From: Rhodopseudomonas palustris
GTDB taxonomy: Bacteria; Pseudomonadota; Alphaproteobacteria; Rhizobiales; Xanthobacteraceae
Direction: 5' to 3'
Assembly (NCBI RefSeq): GCF_007005445.1
Contig: NZ_CP041387.1
Coordinates: forward strand, 3,435,001 to 3,499,000
Length of the DNA stretch: 64,000 nucleotides
Shown here: one piece after another, positions 47,353-56,176 of the stretch
How positions within the stretch are numbered: position 1 is the stretch's first letter
Layout: each line of letters begins with the position of its first letter
Position numbers and translations under genes: made by a program
The notes under the pieces: generated by a model
Told to the model about the DNA's origin: nothing
The model's input: the letters and a program-made list of their open reading frames with translations, nothing else
Databases searched by the model: none

Positions 47353-47377
47353 GGTAGACAAATGCTATTTCTCTACC
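47353..47377 (+). promoter_or_regulatory. Probable operator of the vapBC toxin-antitoxin genes
   Basis: Inverted repeat GGTAGA (47353-47358) and TCTACC (47372-47377), spaced by 13 bases and located 14 bases before the vapB ATG. VapB-VapC complexes autoregulate through palindromes at this position. The binding itself is inferred. Confidence 0.6.
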
Positions 47378-47390
47378 AATCGGAGATCGC

Positions 47391-47642
47391 ATGCATCTCA
47401 ACATCAAGAACGACGAAGCTCATCAGTTAGCGACAGAGCTGGCCCGCATGACCGGGGAGAGCCTCACTGCGGCGGTGACCAATGCGCTGCGCGAACAGCT
47501 CGCACGCGAGCATCGTCGCCGGCAAACCGACCAGATCGCGCAACGACTGCTGAAGATCGGGGGCCGTTACGCCGCGTTGCCTGACACCGGGCGAACTCCA
47601 GACGAGATTCTCGGCTACGATGAGAATGGATTGCCCACGTGA
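47391..47642 (+). CDS. vapB: VapB-type antitoxin
   Basis: 83 residues, ATG preceded by CGGAGA. LNIKNDEAHQLATELARMTGESLTAAVTNALREQL is the DNA-binding segment of Rv0623-like (PSK) antitoxins. The C-terminal part (GGRYAALPDTGRTPDEILGYDENGLPT) should wrap the toxin active site. The start of vapC overlaps its stop (GTGA, 47639-47642), which couples translation. An operator-like palindrome lies just upstream. Confidence 0.9.
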   Translation: MHLNIKNDEAHQLATELARMTGESLTAAVTNALREQLAREHRRRQTDQIAQRLLKIGGRYAALPDTGRTPDEILGYDENGLPT

Positions 47643-48043
47643 TCGTCATCGACACGTCGGCGATCATTGCGATCTTTCGCGAGGAGCAGGAGGCAGCCCA
47701 GTTCGCGCGGCTGATCGCCTCCGACGATCAACCGGTCCTATCCTCAGGCAATTTGCTGGAGATTGCGATCGTTCTCCGTGGACTAAAGGACGTTCAGCCG
47801 GCCAAAGCCGAACGATGGCTTGATGACTTTATCGCGGCGGCCGGCATCCGGATCGAGCCCGTGACCACCGAGCAGACCGGATACGCGCGTTCGGCGCATT
47901 TGCGGTTCGGGAAAGGGACCGGCCACAAAGCAGCTCTCAACTACGGAGATTGCTTCGCCTACGCGCTGGCCAAAGCTCTGAATGCCCCCTTGCTGTGCAA
48001 GGGCAACGACTTTCCGCTGACCGATATTCCGCTTGTCGCGTAG
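47639..48043 (+). CDS. vapC: VapC-type PIN-domain ribonuclease toxin
   Basis: 134 residues from GTG. The PIN-domain acidic residues are present: D5 in VIDTSAI, E41 in LLEIAIVL, D104 in NYGDCFAYA and D124 in KGNDF. Full family length, so probably an intact site-specific RNase (often cleaving tRNA or rRNA) neutralised by VapB. Cellular target not predictable. Confidence 0.92.
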   Translation: MIVIDTSAIIAIFREEQEAAQFARLIASDDQPVLSSGNLLEIAIVLRGLKDVQPAKAERWLDDFIAAAGIRIEPVTTEQTGYARSAHLRFGKGTGHKAALNYGDCFAYALAKALNAPLLCKGNDFPLTDIPLVA

Positions 48044-48126
48044 ATCTCTCCCTGGGCTTACCCCTTGCTCCCCGCCTGCAATCGCGATTTAGCTGGCGCG
48101 GACCGAACCCTGGCGCGAGAGCCTCG

Positions 48127-48837
48127 ATGGCGACGATCGACACTTCCCTGGTTGCGAAACTGCCGCTGTTTGCGGGGCTGAGCCCGGCGGAGCTCGACGC
48201 CGTGCTGCTTGAGGCGCGGTCGATCCGGGTTCCCAAGAACGGCCATGTGTTCGAGCAGGGCGAGGACGCCCATTCGTTCTTCGTGCTGCTGCACGGCCAC
48301 GTCCGCGCCAGCAAGGTGACGCCGGCCGGCGAGCAGATCGTGGTGCGCTACGTCGCGCCCGGGGAGACGCTGGGCGTCGCGATGGCGATCGGGCTCAACC
48401 GCTATCCGGCGACTGCCACCGCAGTCGACGATTCGATCGTGCTGGCCTGGCCGACCGCGGCCTGGCCGCGGCTGGTCGAGCAGTATCCGGCGCTCGCCAC
48501 CAACACGCTGCGCACCGTCGGCGGCCGGCTGCAGGAGACGCATTCCCGGGTGGTGGAGATGTCGACCCAGCAGGTCGAACAGCGGGTCGCGCATGCGCTG
48601 CTGCGGCTCGCCAAGCAGAGCGGCCGCAAGGTCGAGAACGGGGTGCAGATCGATTTCCCGATCAGCCGTCAGGATATCGCGCAGATGACCGGCACCACGC
48701 TGCACACCGTCAGCCGGCTGCTGTCGGGCTGGGAGCAGAAGGGCCTGATCGAAAGCGGCCGGCAGAAGATCGTCCTGCGCGAGCCGCATCAGCTCGTGGT
48801 GCTGGCCGATCAGGCGCCCGACGGCAAGACCTCCTGA
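48127..48837 (+). CDS. nnrR: Crp/Fnr family regulator, NnrR/Dnr type
   Basis: 236 residues from the ATG at 48127. Cyclic-nucleotide-like sensor domain (about 10-120), long dimer helix, then a winged helix with ISRQDIAQMTGTTLHTVSRLLSGWE. It has no cysteine, so it lacks the Fe-S cluster of FNR; NnrR/Dnr proteins instead sense nitric oxide through haem. Recognition-helix residue 193 is His where FNR has Glu (TVETISR), as seen in NnrR proteins. Its location beside nirK and the TTGT-type boxes ahead of nirK support control of nitrite reduction. Confidence 0.78.
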   Translation: MATIDTSLVAKLPLFAGLSPAELDAVLLEARSIRVPKNGHVFEQGEDAHSFFVLLHGHVRASKVTPAGEQIVVRYVAPGETLGVAMAIGLNRYPATATAVDDSIVLAWPTAAWPRLVEQYPALATNTLRTVGGRLQETHSRVVEMSTQQVEQRVAHALLRLAKQSGRKVENGVQIDFPISRQDIAQMTGTTLHTVSRLLSGWEQKGLIESGRQKIVLREPHQLVVLADQAPDGKTS

Positions 48838-49034
48838 GACTTCGCCACAGCCTCGCGCAGCGCCGCCAGGAACGACACCTCGGCAATGCCGTGCTCATGA
48901 CAGGAATCCTCGATCGTGTGAAACGTCGCGATCGGGCAGCCGACGCAGGCGAGCTTGAAATCCAGGAATACCCGGATCGTCGCCGGCCATCGGCGCATCA
49001 CGTCTTCGACTACGAAGGTGCGGTCAATCGACAT
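48810..49034 (-). CDS. DUF1858 family protein
   Basis: 74 residues from the ATG at 49034, with GGAG 7 bases upstream. FVVEDVMRRWPATIRVFLDFKLACVGCPIATFHTIEDSCHEHG carries the CVGC motif and later Cys/His residues of DUF1858, related to the N-terminus of the ScdA/YtfE iron-cluster-repair proteins. Such genes often neighbour nitrite- and NO-metabolism genes. Convergent with the regulator gene, with 28 bases of 3' overlap, and divergent from nirK, so the boxes between could control both directions. Confidence 0.82.
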   Translation of the reverse strand: MSIDRTFVVEDVMRRWPATIRVFLDFKLACVGCPIATFHTIEDSCHEHGIAEVSFLAALREAVAKSQEVLPSGA

Positions 49035-49083
49035 TATTGTCTCCGTTGACCCGAAATGCTGAGGCCCGGGGCGGCGGCGTTCT

Positions 49084-49097
49084 TTGTCGCGCGACAA
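49084..49097. promoter_or_regulatory. FNR-family operator box, perfect palindrome
   Basis: TTGTCGCGCGACAA is a perfect 14-base palindrome with FNR-box geometry (5-4-5), but with TTGTC half-sites instead of TTGAT. It lies 50 bases from the start of the DUF1858 gene and suits control of that minus-strand gene. The altered half-site fits a regulator with His in place of Glu in the recognition helix. Confidence 0.65.
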
Positions 49098-49188
49098 CGT
49101 TTCGGAGGTTCCCACACCTCGTAGTTGTCGCATCCGACGAATGACGGATGCGGGTGCCCCCGTAGTTGAAAGGTATTCATCTCCGAGC

Positions 49189-49202
49189 TTGTGCTGGGAC
49201 AA
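49189..49202 (+). promoter_or_regulatory. FNR-family operator box upstream of nirK
   Basis: TTGTGCTGGGACAA, a 14-base imperfect palindrome with outer TTGT/ACAA arms, lies 68 bases before the nirK ATG, the usual distance for activation by Dnr/NnrR-type proteins. A further partial site TTGTCGCATCCGACGA lies at 49125-49140. Confidence 0.6.
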
Positions 49203-49269
49203 ACAGCAGCGGCACGGCAGGAGCATGGTTGCGCCAGCCGACTATCAATCAGCCGCAAGGACGATGACC

Positions 49270-50382
49270 ATGATGACCCGTCGAGACACTCTGTTGGGCG
49301 CCGCCGCGACCGCTCTGCTGCTCAGCACCGTGCCGAACGTGGCGTTCGCCGCCGAGGACGAAATCTCCAAACTGCCGCGCCAGAAGATCGAGCTGGTGGC
49401 GCCGCCGTTCGTGCACGCGCATCAGCAGGCCACCAAGGACGGCCCGAAGGTCGTCGAGTTCAAGCTGGTTGTCCAGGAAAAGGAAGTGGTGATCGACGAG
49501 GACGGCACCAAATTCCAGGCGATGACATTCAACGGCTCGATGCCCGGACCGTTGATGGTGGTGCACGAGGGCGACTACGTCGAGCTGACGCTGGTCAATC
49601 CCGCCACCAACACCATGCCACACAATATCGACTTCCACGCCTCGACCGGCGCGCTCGGCGGCGGCGCGCTGACCTTGATCAATCCCGGCGAACAGGTGGT
49701 GCTGCGGTTCAAGGCCGACCGCGCCGGCACCTTCGTGTATCACTGCGCACCGGGCGGCAACATGATCCCGTGGCACGTCGTTTCCGGCATGAACGGCGCC
49801 ATGATGGTGCTGCCGCGCGACGGCCTGAAGGATCGGAACGGCAAGCCGCTGCACTACGACCGCATCTATTACATCGGTGAGCAGGACATGTACGTGCCGA
49901 AGGACGAGCACGGCAAATACAAATCCTTCGCCTCACCGGCCGAGTCCTATGTCGACACGGTCGAGGTGATGCGCAAGCTGATCCCGACCCATGTGGTATT
50001 CAACGGCAAGGTGGGCGCGCTGACCGGCAAGGACGCGATGACCGCCAAGGTCGGCGAGACCGTGTTGATCGTGCATTCGCAGGCCAACCGCGACACCCGC
50101 CCGCACATCATCGGCGGCCACGGCGATTATGTCTGGGAGACCGGCAAGTTCGCCAATCCGCCGGAGACCAATCTGGAAACCTGGTTCATCCGCGGCGGCT
50201 CGGCCGGAGCTGCGCTGTACACCTTCAAGCAGCCGGGCGTGTACGCCTACGTCAACCACAACCTGATCGAAGCGGTCGAACTCGGCGCCACCGCGCACTT
50301 CAAGGTCGACGGCAAGTGGAACGACGACCTGATGAAGCAGGTCAGCGCCCCCGGCCCGATCCCGGGCGGCCCGACCAACTAA
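49270..50382 (+). CDS. nirK: Copper-containing nitrite reductase
   Basis: Periplasmic homotrimer that reduces nitrite to nitric oxide. 370 residues from the ATG at 49270, chosen because AAGGA lies 8 bases upstream; ATGs at 49264 and 49273 are alternatives. The N-terminus has a Tat-like signal (TRRDTLLG, then a hydrophobic run to AFAAED). Type 1 copper ligands H118, C159, H169 and M174 and type 2 ligands H123, H158 and the NHNL His are present, as are catalytic D121 and the GGHGD His. nirV follows after a palindromic repeat. Confidence 0.97.
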   Translation: MMTRRDTLLGAAATALLLSTVPNVAFAAEDEISKLPRQKIELVAPPFVHAHQQATKDGPKVVEFKLVVQEKEVVIDEDGTKFQAMTFNGSMPGPLMVVHEGDYVELTLVNPATNTMPHNIDFHASTGALGGGALTLINPGEQVVLRFKADRAGTFVYHCAPGGNMIPWHVVSGMNGAMMVLPRDGLKDRNGKPLHYDRIYYIGEQDMYVPKDEHGKYKSFASPAESYVDTVEVMRKLIPTHVVFNGKVGALTGKDAMTAKVGETVLIVHSQANRDTRPHIIGGHGDYVWETGKFANPPETNLETWFIRGGSAGAALYTFKQPGVYAYVNHNLIEAVELGATAHFKVDGKWNDDLMKQVSAPGPIPGGPTN

Positions 50383-50390
50383 CTCGCCTT

Positions 50391-50479
50391 CGTCATTGCG
50401 AGGAGGCGAAGCCGACGAAGCAATCCCGAAGCGCCACGTTGCGGGCTTTGGATTGCTTCGCCTTCGGCTCGCAATGACG
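50391..50479. repeat. Dispersed palindromic repeat between nirK and nirV
   Basis: Near-perfect long inverted repeat: CGTCATTGCGAG (50391-50402) pairs with CTCGCAATGACG (50468-50479), and cgaagcaatcc pairs with ggattgcttcg further in. This family (cattgcgag, gaagcaatcc) is common between genes in Bradyrhizobium and Rhodopseudomonas. Starting 9 bases after the nirK stop, it could stabilise the nirK mRNA end. Confidence 0.85.
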
Positions 50480-50522
50480 GAGAGCGGCTTTCGATTCGAT
50501 CGAAACGATCCGGTCCACCGCC

Positions 50523-51404
50523 ATGCTGCTCGCCTTCAAAGCCAAGATCGCCCTCGCCGCCCTCGTCGGGTTCGCCACGCCTTTGGCTGTGACGCCGCTG
50601 GTGATCGGTCAGGGCGATGCGGGGCTCGACGGCCGGCAGGCGGTGGTCGACGTCGCGCCGGGCGTGATGCGCTACCGGCTTGCGGGCGAATTCACCCGCG
50701 ACGGCCGCCAGATCGAAGCGCCGCATGTCGACCTGCGGTTCGACCGGCCGCTGTCGATCATGCTGCATCAGGTCAGCGCGGCCGACTACCAACTCTGCGT
50801 CGATGATCGCGCCTGCCATCCGGTGCCCGCCGGCACCGCGATCCGCGCCGATCGGCCCGCCGTGCAGGTGTCGTGGCAGGATGCGACGACCTATGCCGAT
50901 TGGCTGTCGCGCAAGACAGGCGCACACTACCGGCTGCCGACCGATGCCGAGTGGGCGTTTGCGGCCGGCAGCCGGTTCAGGGACGACGGGCTGGCGGCGG
51001 AAACCGAAGATCCTGCGGTGCGCTGGATCGCGCGCTACGAGCGCGAATCCGATCGCGGCGATCTGTCGACCAGCCTGCGCAGCTTCGGCGGCTTCGGCGC
51101 CAACGAACGCGGCCTGCTCGATCTGGCCGGTAACGTCTGGGAATGGACCACGACCTGCTTCGACCGCACCGCGATCGACGCCGATGGCCGGGCGCAGGCC
51201 CGGACCGCCAATTGCGGGGTGCGGGTCGCCGAAGGCCGGCACCGCGCCTACGTGTCCGATTTCATCCGCGACGCCAAGGCCGGCGGCTGCTCGGCCGGGC
51301 TACCGCCAATCCACCTCGGTTTCCGCCTTGTGCGCGAACCGGATGCGCCGCTGGCATGGCTGCGCGAACAGTTGGGCCGTGCCATGGCGTCGGTGGGCAT
51401 CTGA
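50523..51404 (+). CDS. nirV: NirV, formylglycine-generating-enzyme-like protein
   Basis: 293 residues with an N-terminal signal segment (AALVGFATPLAVTPLVIG). The FGE-sulphatase fold shows as PAVQVSWQDATTYADWLS, YRLPTDAEWAFAAGS, ERGLLDLAGNVWEWTTTC and IHLGFRLVR. NirV proteins are encoded beside nirK in many denitrifiers; they are thought to assist nitrite reductase but the reaction is unproved. Same strand as nirK, with the palindrome in between. Confidence 0.9.
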   Translation: MLLAFKAKIALAALVGFATPLAVTPLVIGQGDAGLDGRQAVVDVAPGVMRYRLAGEFTRDGRQIEAPHVDLRFDRPLSIMLHQVSAADYQLCVDDRACHPVPAGTAIRADRPAVQVSWQDATTYADWLSRKTGAHYRLPTDAEWAFAAGSRFRDDGLAAETEDPAVRWIARYERESDRGDLSTSLRSFGGFGANERGLLDLAGNVWEWTTTCFDRTAIDADGRAQARTANCGVRVAEGRHRAYVSDFIRDAKAGGCSAGLPPIHLGFRLVREPDAPLAWLREQLGRAMASVGI

Positions 51405-51554
51405 GCGCGGCCCAAGGCCGCGCACCACATTGACACGCATCAAACGGACCGGAGGCACGAGCTTCTAGCCTTGCGCATCGCGTGTCGCGCCCCGCAGGCG
51501 CCTCGACACGCGCTCCTGACTGGCCGCCCGGCCGCTGCGCGGAGTTGCGCGATC

Positions 51555-53099
51555 TTGAATGCTCCCGATCTCACCCGCCCGCCGCTGACCATCCGGCGGA
51601 TCAGCCTCGACACCGGCCGCGAGAATGTCGCGGTGATCTCCCGCCGCTCCCATGCGTTGCGTCCCGACGTGTTCCGCGGCTTCAGCCGCGTCGAGTTGCG
51701 GATCGGCGACAAAGTGCTGCTGGCGACGCTGATGATCACCGACGACGATGCGCTGATCGGCCCCGACGAACTCGGCCTGTCCGAGCCGGCGTTCCGCCGC
51801 TTCAACGAGCCGGTCGGCACCGCGGTGTCGGTGACGCCGGCGCGCTCACCGGCCAGCCTGGATGCGGTCCGCGCCAAGATCCAGGGCCACACGCTGTCGG
51901 CCACGGAGATCACCGCGATCGTCGATGACCTGGCGCACTTCCGCTACTCCGACATGGAGATCGCCGCGTTCCTGATCAGCGCCGCACGGTTCACCTCGAC
52001 CGACGAATTGCTGGCGCTGGTCGGCGCGATGGCCTCGGTCGGCACCAAGCTGGTATGGGACACCCCGATCGTCGTCGACAAGCACTGCATCGGCGGCATT
52101 CCCGGCAACCGCACCACCATGGTGGTGGTGCCGATCGTCGCTGCGCACGGGCTGATGATTCCTAAGACCTCGTCGCGCGCCATCACCTCCCCGGCCGGCA
52201 CCGCCGACACCATGGAGCTGCTGGCGCGGGTCGATCTCGACGTCGAGCAGATGAAACAAGTGGTGCACGCCTGCGGCGGCTGCCTGGTGTGGGGCGGCCA
52301 CGTCAACCTGTCGCCCGCCGACGACATCCTGATCTCGGTCGAACGTCCGCTGAGTCTCGATACACCCGAGCAGATGGTCGCCTCGATCATGTCGAAGAAG
52401 CTCGCCGCCGGCTCGACCCGGCTGCTGATCGACTTCCCGGTCGGCCCGTCGGCGAAGGTGGCGAACGCCAACGAGGCGATGCGGCTGCGCAAGCTGTTCG
52501 AATTCGTCGGCGATCATTTCGGCATCGGCGTCGAGGTGGTCACCACCGACGGTCGCCAGCCGATCGGCCGCGGCATCGGGCCGGTGCTGGAAGCCCGCGA
52601 CGTGATGGCGGTTCTGGGCAACGAGCCGGACGCGCCCGCGGACTTGCGCGAGAAGTCGCTGCGGCTCGCGGCGCATCTTTTGGAGTATGATCCGAAGTTG
52701 CGCGGAGGCGCCGGCTATGCCCGCGCCAAAGAGCTGCTCGACAGCGGCGCTGCGCTGAAGAAGATGCAGCAGATCATCGACGCGCAGGGGCCGTCGCCCT
52801 GCCGTGTCGACCTCGGCGCGCACGCCGCCGACGTGCTGGCTTCCGCCGATGGCGTGGTCAACGGGATCGACTGCCTGCGCATCAACCGCCTCGCCCGCAC
52901 CGCCGGCGCCCCGGTGGCCAAGGGTGCCGGAATCGACCTGTTCAAGAAGATCGGCGACCGCGTCGAAAAAGGCGAGCCACTGTACCGGGTGTATGCGTCC
53001 GACAGCGCCGAATTCGATCTGGCGCTGGCCGCGGCGCAGGCGGAGTCCGGCTTCTCGATCAATCATCACACCCCGGCAGACGTGGACCTGGTGTCGTGA
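51555..53099 (+). CDS. AMP phosphorylase-like / putative thymidine phosphorylase
   Basis: 514 residues from a TTG start at 51555 (GGAG about 10 bases upstream); an ATG at 51471 gives a foreign N-terminus. About 85 N-terminal residues precede the phosphorylase fold, as in archaeal AMP phosphorylases. [36 protein letters not shown] and the C-terminal domain closely follow that group rather than E. coli DeoA. It probably cleaves a nucleoside monophosphate with phosphate to base and ribose 1,5-bisphosphate. The next gene overlaps its stop (GTGA). Confidence 0.85.
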   Translation: MNAPDLTRPPLTIRRISLDTGRENVAVISRRSHALRPDVFRGFSRVELRIGDKVLLATLMITDDDALIGPDELGLSEPAFRRFNEPVGTAVSVTPARSPASLDAVRAKIQGHTLSATEITAIVDDLAHFRYSDMEIAAFLISAARFTSTDELLALVGAMASVGTKLVWDTPIVVDKHCIGGIPGNRTTMVVVPIVAAHGLMIPKTSSRAITSPAGTADTMELLARVDLDVEQMKQVVHACGGCLVWGGHVNLSPADDILISVERPLSLDTPEQMVASIMSKKLAAGSTRLLIDFPVGPSAKVANANEAMRLRKLFEFVGDHFGIGVEVVTTDGRQPIGRGIGPVLEARDVMAVLGNEPDAPADLREKSLRLAAHLLEYDPKLRGGAGYARAKELLDSGAALKKMQQIIDAQGPSPCRVDLGAHAADVLASADGVVNGIDCLRINRLARTAGAPVAKGAGIDLFKKIGDRVEKGEPLYRVYASDSAEFDLALAAAQAESGFSINHHTPADVDLVS

Positions 53100-54007
53100 G
53101 CGCCGCGCTGCACTATCTGGCCTCGGCGGCCGACGACGCGATCCGGCTCGCAGCGCGGCTCGGCGTGCCGGCGCATCTGATCAGGCAGCACCGTTTTCCC
53201 GACGGCGAGTTCGCCGTCAATGTCGGCCCGGTGGCGGCGACCACCATCCTGTATCTGCCGCTCGACCAGCCCAACGATAAGCTGGTGACCATCCTGTTCG
53301 CCGCCGAAGCGCTGCGCCGCGAAGGCTGCAACCGGCTGGTGCTGCTGGCGCCGTATCTCTGCTACATGCGCCAGGACGTCGCGTTCCGCCCCGGCGATGC
53401 GATCAGCCAGAGAGCGATGGGCCGGCTGCTGGCTGGCTTGGTCGACCGCGTCATCACCGTCGACCCGCATCTGCATCGCACGCCGCGGCTCAGCGACGTC
53501 TTCCCGGGGATCACAGCCGATGAATTGTCGGCGATGCCGGCGATCGCCGCGGCGCTGCGCGGCACGCTCGATCCTGACACCGTGGTGGTCGGACCGGACT
53601 CCGAGTCGCAACAATGGGTTGATGCGCTCGCCGAACTGATCGGCACCCGATCGGCAGTGGCGCAGAAAATCCGCCATGGCGACCGATCGGTCGAAATCGC
53701 GTTCACTGATGCGAGCGCGGTGGCGGGCCGGCCGGCGCTGCTGGTCGACGACATCGTCTCGTCCGGCGGCACGCTGATCGCCTGCACGCGCGCGCTGCTC
53801 GGCGCCGGCGCAACGTCGGTCGACGCGGTGATCACCCACGCGCTGTTTCCACCGGCAATGCTGCGCGACTTCGCTTCCGCCGGAATCCGCAGCATCCGCT
53901 CCACCCACACCGTCCCGCACCCGACAAATGCGATTACGCTCGACGAACTGTTCGTCGACGCCCTGCACACCGAGATCGGCAGGACGATCAAGGAGACCCG
54001 CGCATGA
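53096..54007 (+). CDS. Ribose-phosphate pyrophosphokinase-like protein
   Basis: 303 residues from GTG. The PRPP-binding loop reads [18 protein letters not shown] and [15 protein letters not shown] resemble the catalytic flap and central regions, and the HALFPP segment matches the family. It is diverged from the housekeeping Prs. Translationally coupled at both ends (GTGA with the phosphorylase gene, ATGA with the nuclease gene), it probably couples to the phosphorylase in a nucleotide-ribose shunt. Could be an authentic PRPP synthase of the second type or act on another ribose phosphate. Confidence 0.82.
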   Translation: MSAALHYLASAADDAIRLAARLGVPAHLIRQHRFPDGEFAVNVGPVAATTILYLPLDQPNDKLVTILFAAEALRREGCNRLVLLAPYLCYMRQDVAFRPGDAISQRAMGRLLAGLVDRVITVDPHLHRTPRLSDVFPGITADELSAMPAIAAALRGTLDPDTVVVGPDSESQQWVDALAELIGTRSAVAQKIRHGDRSVEIAFTDASAVAGRPALLVDDIVSSGGTLIACTRALLGAGATSVDAVITHALFPPAMLRDFASAGIRSIRSTHTVPHPTNAITLDELFVDALHTEIGRTIKETRA

Positions 54008-55626
54008 GCGTCACCATCAGGTTCTGCGGCGCCGCGCGCACCGTCACCGGCTCCTGCTATCTGTTCGAGACCAAGGGCAAGCGCTTCCTGGTCGATTGCG
54101 GCCTGTTCCAGGGCCAGAAGACGCTGAAGGAACTGAACTACGGCGCGTTTCCGTTCCGCCCGTCCGATATCGACGCGGTGCTGCTGACGCATGCCCATAT
54201 CGATCACTGCGGCCTGCTGCCGAAGCTGGTGCGCGAGGGATTCAAAGGGCGGATCCTGGCGACCCGCGGCACCATTGATCTGTGCTCCTACATGCTGCCC
54301 GACGCGGGCAGCATCCAGGAGTCCGAAGTGATGATGCTGAACCGCCGCAACGCCGCGCGGGGGCGACCGGAGGTCAGCCCGATCTACACCCAGGCCGACG
54401 CAATCGCGACGCTGTCGTCGTTCTATCCGGTCGATTACCAGAGCTGGATCACCGTTGTTCCGGGCGTGCGCGCGCGGTTCTGGAACGCCGGCCACTTGCT
54501 CGGCTCGGCCTCGATCGAAATCGAGATCGACGGCGAGGGTCGCTCGTCGTCGGCGCTGCGGCTGCTCGCCTCCGGCGACATCGGCCCCGACGGCAAGCTG
54601 CTGCAACCCGACCCGGAAGCGCCGGCGCATTTCGACTACGTGCTCTGCGAGTCGACCTATGGCGACCGGACGCGCGAGCCGACTTCACCGCAACTCCGGC
54701 ACGAACGGCTCGCCGCCGAAGTCAACGCCGCCGCCGCGGCGCGCGGCGCGCTGGTGATTCCGGCGTTCGCGGTCGAGCGCACCCAGGAGCTGATCGTCGA
54801 CCTGATCGACCTGATGGAGAAGGGCAGCATCCCGAGCGCACCAGTGTTCCTGGATTCGCCGCTGGCAATCCGCGCCACCGAAGTATTCCGCCGCCACGCC
54901 GCCGATCTCGACGAAGACGTCGATGTCGAGCGGCTGCTCGCCTCGCCGCATCTGCGCTTCACCGAGACGGTGGAAGAGAGCAAATCGATCGCCAAGCTGA
55001 ACGGCTTCCACATTATCATCGCCGCCAGCGGGATGTGCGATGCCGGCCGCATCCGCCATCATCTCAAGCGCTGGCTGTGCCGCTCGACCGGCACCGTGCT
55101 GCTGGTCGGTTATCAGGCCAACGGCACGCTCGGCCGCTTCCTCGAGGAAGGCGCCAAGGCGGTTCGGATCATGGGCGAGGAAGTCCGCGTCAAAGCCAAG
55201 ATCCGCCGCATCGACGATTACTCCGGACATGCCGATGCCGGCGAACTGATACGCTGGATCACCGAGCGCCGGCCGATCGACCGCGGGCTGTTTCTCAGCC
55301 ACGGCGAAGAAACAGCGATCGCAGCGCTGGCTGAGCGACTCGGCAGTGGCGTACTGCCGGCAGCGAAGATCATTCAGCCGCTGCTCGACGACGTCTACGA
55401 ACTCGCCGCACCGGTACCGACCGTGCTCGACGGCAAACATCGCCGGCGGCTCGAGCCGGAGTCGGTCGTCAGGCTCGACTGGCACAACGAGATGTCAAAG
55501 CTGCTGCTCGATATCAACGCCAGCGTCGAAGCCGCCGCCGACGAACGCGCGCGCAGCGTGATCATTCGGCGCCTGCGCCGTGCGCTCGACGAGAACGGCA
55601 ACGGCGCACATGCGGCGCGGCGATAG
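54004..55626 (+). CDS. MBL-fold / beta-CASP ribonuclease-like protein
   Basis: 540 residues. The metallo-beta-lactamase motif HAHIDH is at 63-68, with GAARTVTGSCYL near the start. The beta-CASP insert shows as CESTYGDR, VIPAFAVERTQELI and DSPLAIRATEVF. The C-terminal motif region includes AASGMCDAGRIRHHLKRWL and DYSGHADAGELI. These are zinc-dependent RNA-processing endo/exonucleases. Coupled by ATGA to the PRPP-like gene, so a role in RNA-derived nucleotide salvage under low oxygen is plausible. Confidence 0.88.
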   Translation: MSVTIRFCGAARTVTGSCYLFETKGKRFLVDCGLFQGQKTLKELNYGAFPFRPSDIDAVLLTHAHIDHCGLLPKLVREGFKGRILATRGTIDLCSYMLPDAGSIQESEVMMLNRRNAARGRPEVSPIYTQADAIATLSSFYPVDYQSWITVVPGVRARFWNAGHLLGSASIEIEIDGEGRSSSALRLLASGDIGPDGKLLQPDPEAPAHFDYVLCESTYGDRTREPTSPQLRHERLAAEVNAAAAARGALVIPAFAVERTQELIVDLIDLMEKGSIPSAPVFLDSPLAIRATEVFRRHAADLDEDVDVERLLASPHLRFTETVEESKSIAKLNGFHIIIAASGMCDAGRIRHHLKRWLCRSTGTVLLVGYQANGTLGRFLEEGAKAVRIMGEEVRVKAKIRRIDDYSGHADAGELIRWITERRPIDRGLFLSHGEETAIAALAERLGSGVLPAAKIIQPLLDDVYELAAPVPTVLDGKHRRRLEPESVVRLDWHNEMSKLLLDINASVEAAADERARSVIIRRLRRALDENGNGAHAARR

Positions 55627-55803
55627 CCACGCCATCGCGGATCCCGGTGCCATGGTTTGAATACCATTTGTGCAAGGTTTGATTCACACTCGGCATTGGA
55701 ACACCGCTACGCCTGCGAAATACGCGATTCGATTGCAGCTATTCGAATTGCAATCCCCTATGGGCTGTGTGCTAGATTATCTCGCAGATGCACAATCCGG
55801 GGG

Positions 55804-56019
55804 ATGCTCGTGAGTGCGAACTATCATGTCGCCGAAGGCGACCAGAATGCGCTCGGTCAGTATCTGGTCGCCCGAACCGCCAGTTGCAGCGCCGACAGAC
55901 GTCCGCATCTGCAGATCGCCTGCATTCATTGCGGCACCGAATACGTCGCCGCCGAGATCAATTTCCACAACTGCAAGTGTCCGGCCTGCCAGGGCGGCAA
56001 CGGCCATCATCTGATCTGA
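55804..56019 (+). CDS. Small zinc-ribbon protein
   Basis: 71 residues from the ATG at 55804 (a GTG at 55810 is also in frame). CIHC (40-43) and CKCPAC (57-62) form a zinc-binding knuckle pair. No signal peptide. Lies alone after the three-gene operon, with a TGCAA-type inverted repeat GATTGCA/TGCAATC (55731-55755) and a TAGATT box in its upstream region. Function unknown; a metal-binding regulator or RNA/protein-binding role is possible. Confidence 0.6.
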   Translation: MLVSANYHVAEGDQNALGQYLVARTASCSADRRPHLQIACIHCGTEYVAAEINFHNCKCPACQGGNGHHLI

Positions 56020-56176
56020 CCCGTTGGCGGGAGCCCTACGCGGTCTTCCAGCCGGGGCTCGTAGCAGCCCGAGAGCTCTATTTGGAATCGCTCTAATCGC
56101 GACATTGAGCCGCTGCACCGCCCCCTTGGGCTGGGCTACTGACAGGCGTTCTCGATTTTCGTCAGGAGCCTGCCGT

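Noticed and set aside
47103-47357. Short open frame before vapB
   Set aside because: No ribosome site, no codon bias, and it runs into the vapB operator region.
45547-47361. Minus-strand open frame of 604 codons
   Set aside because: Antisense to the kinase C-terminus; no family features.
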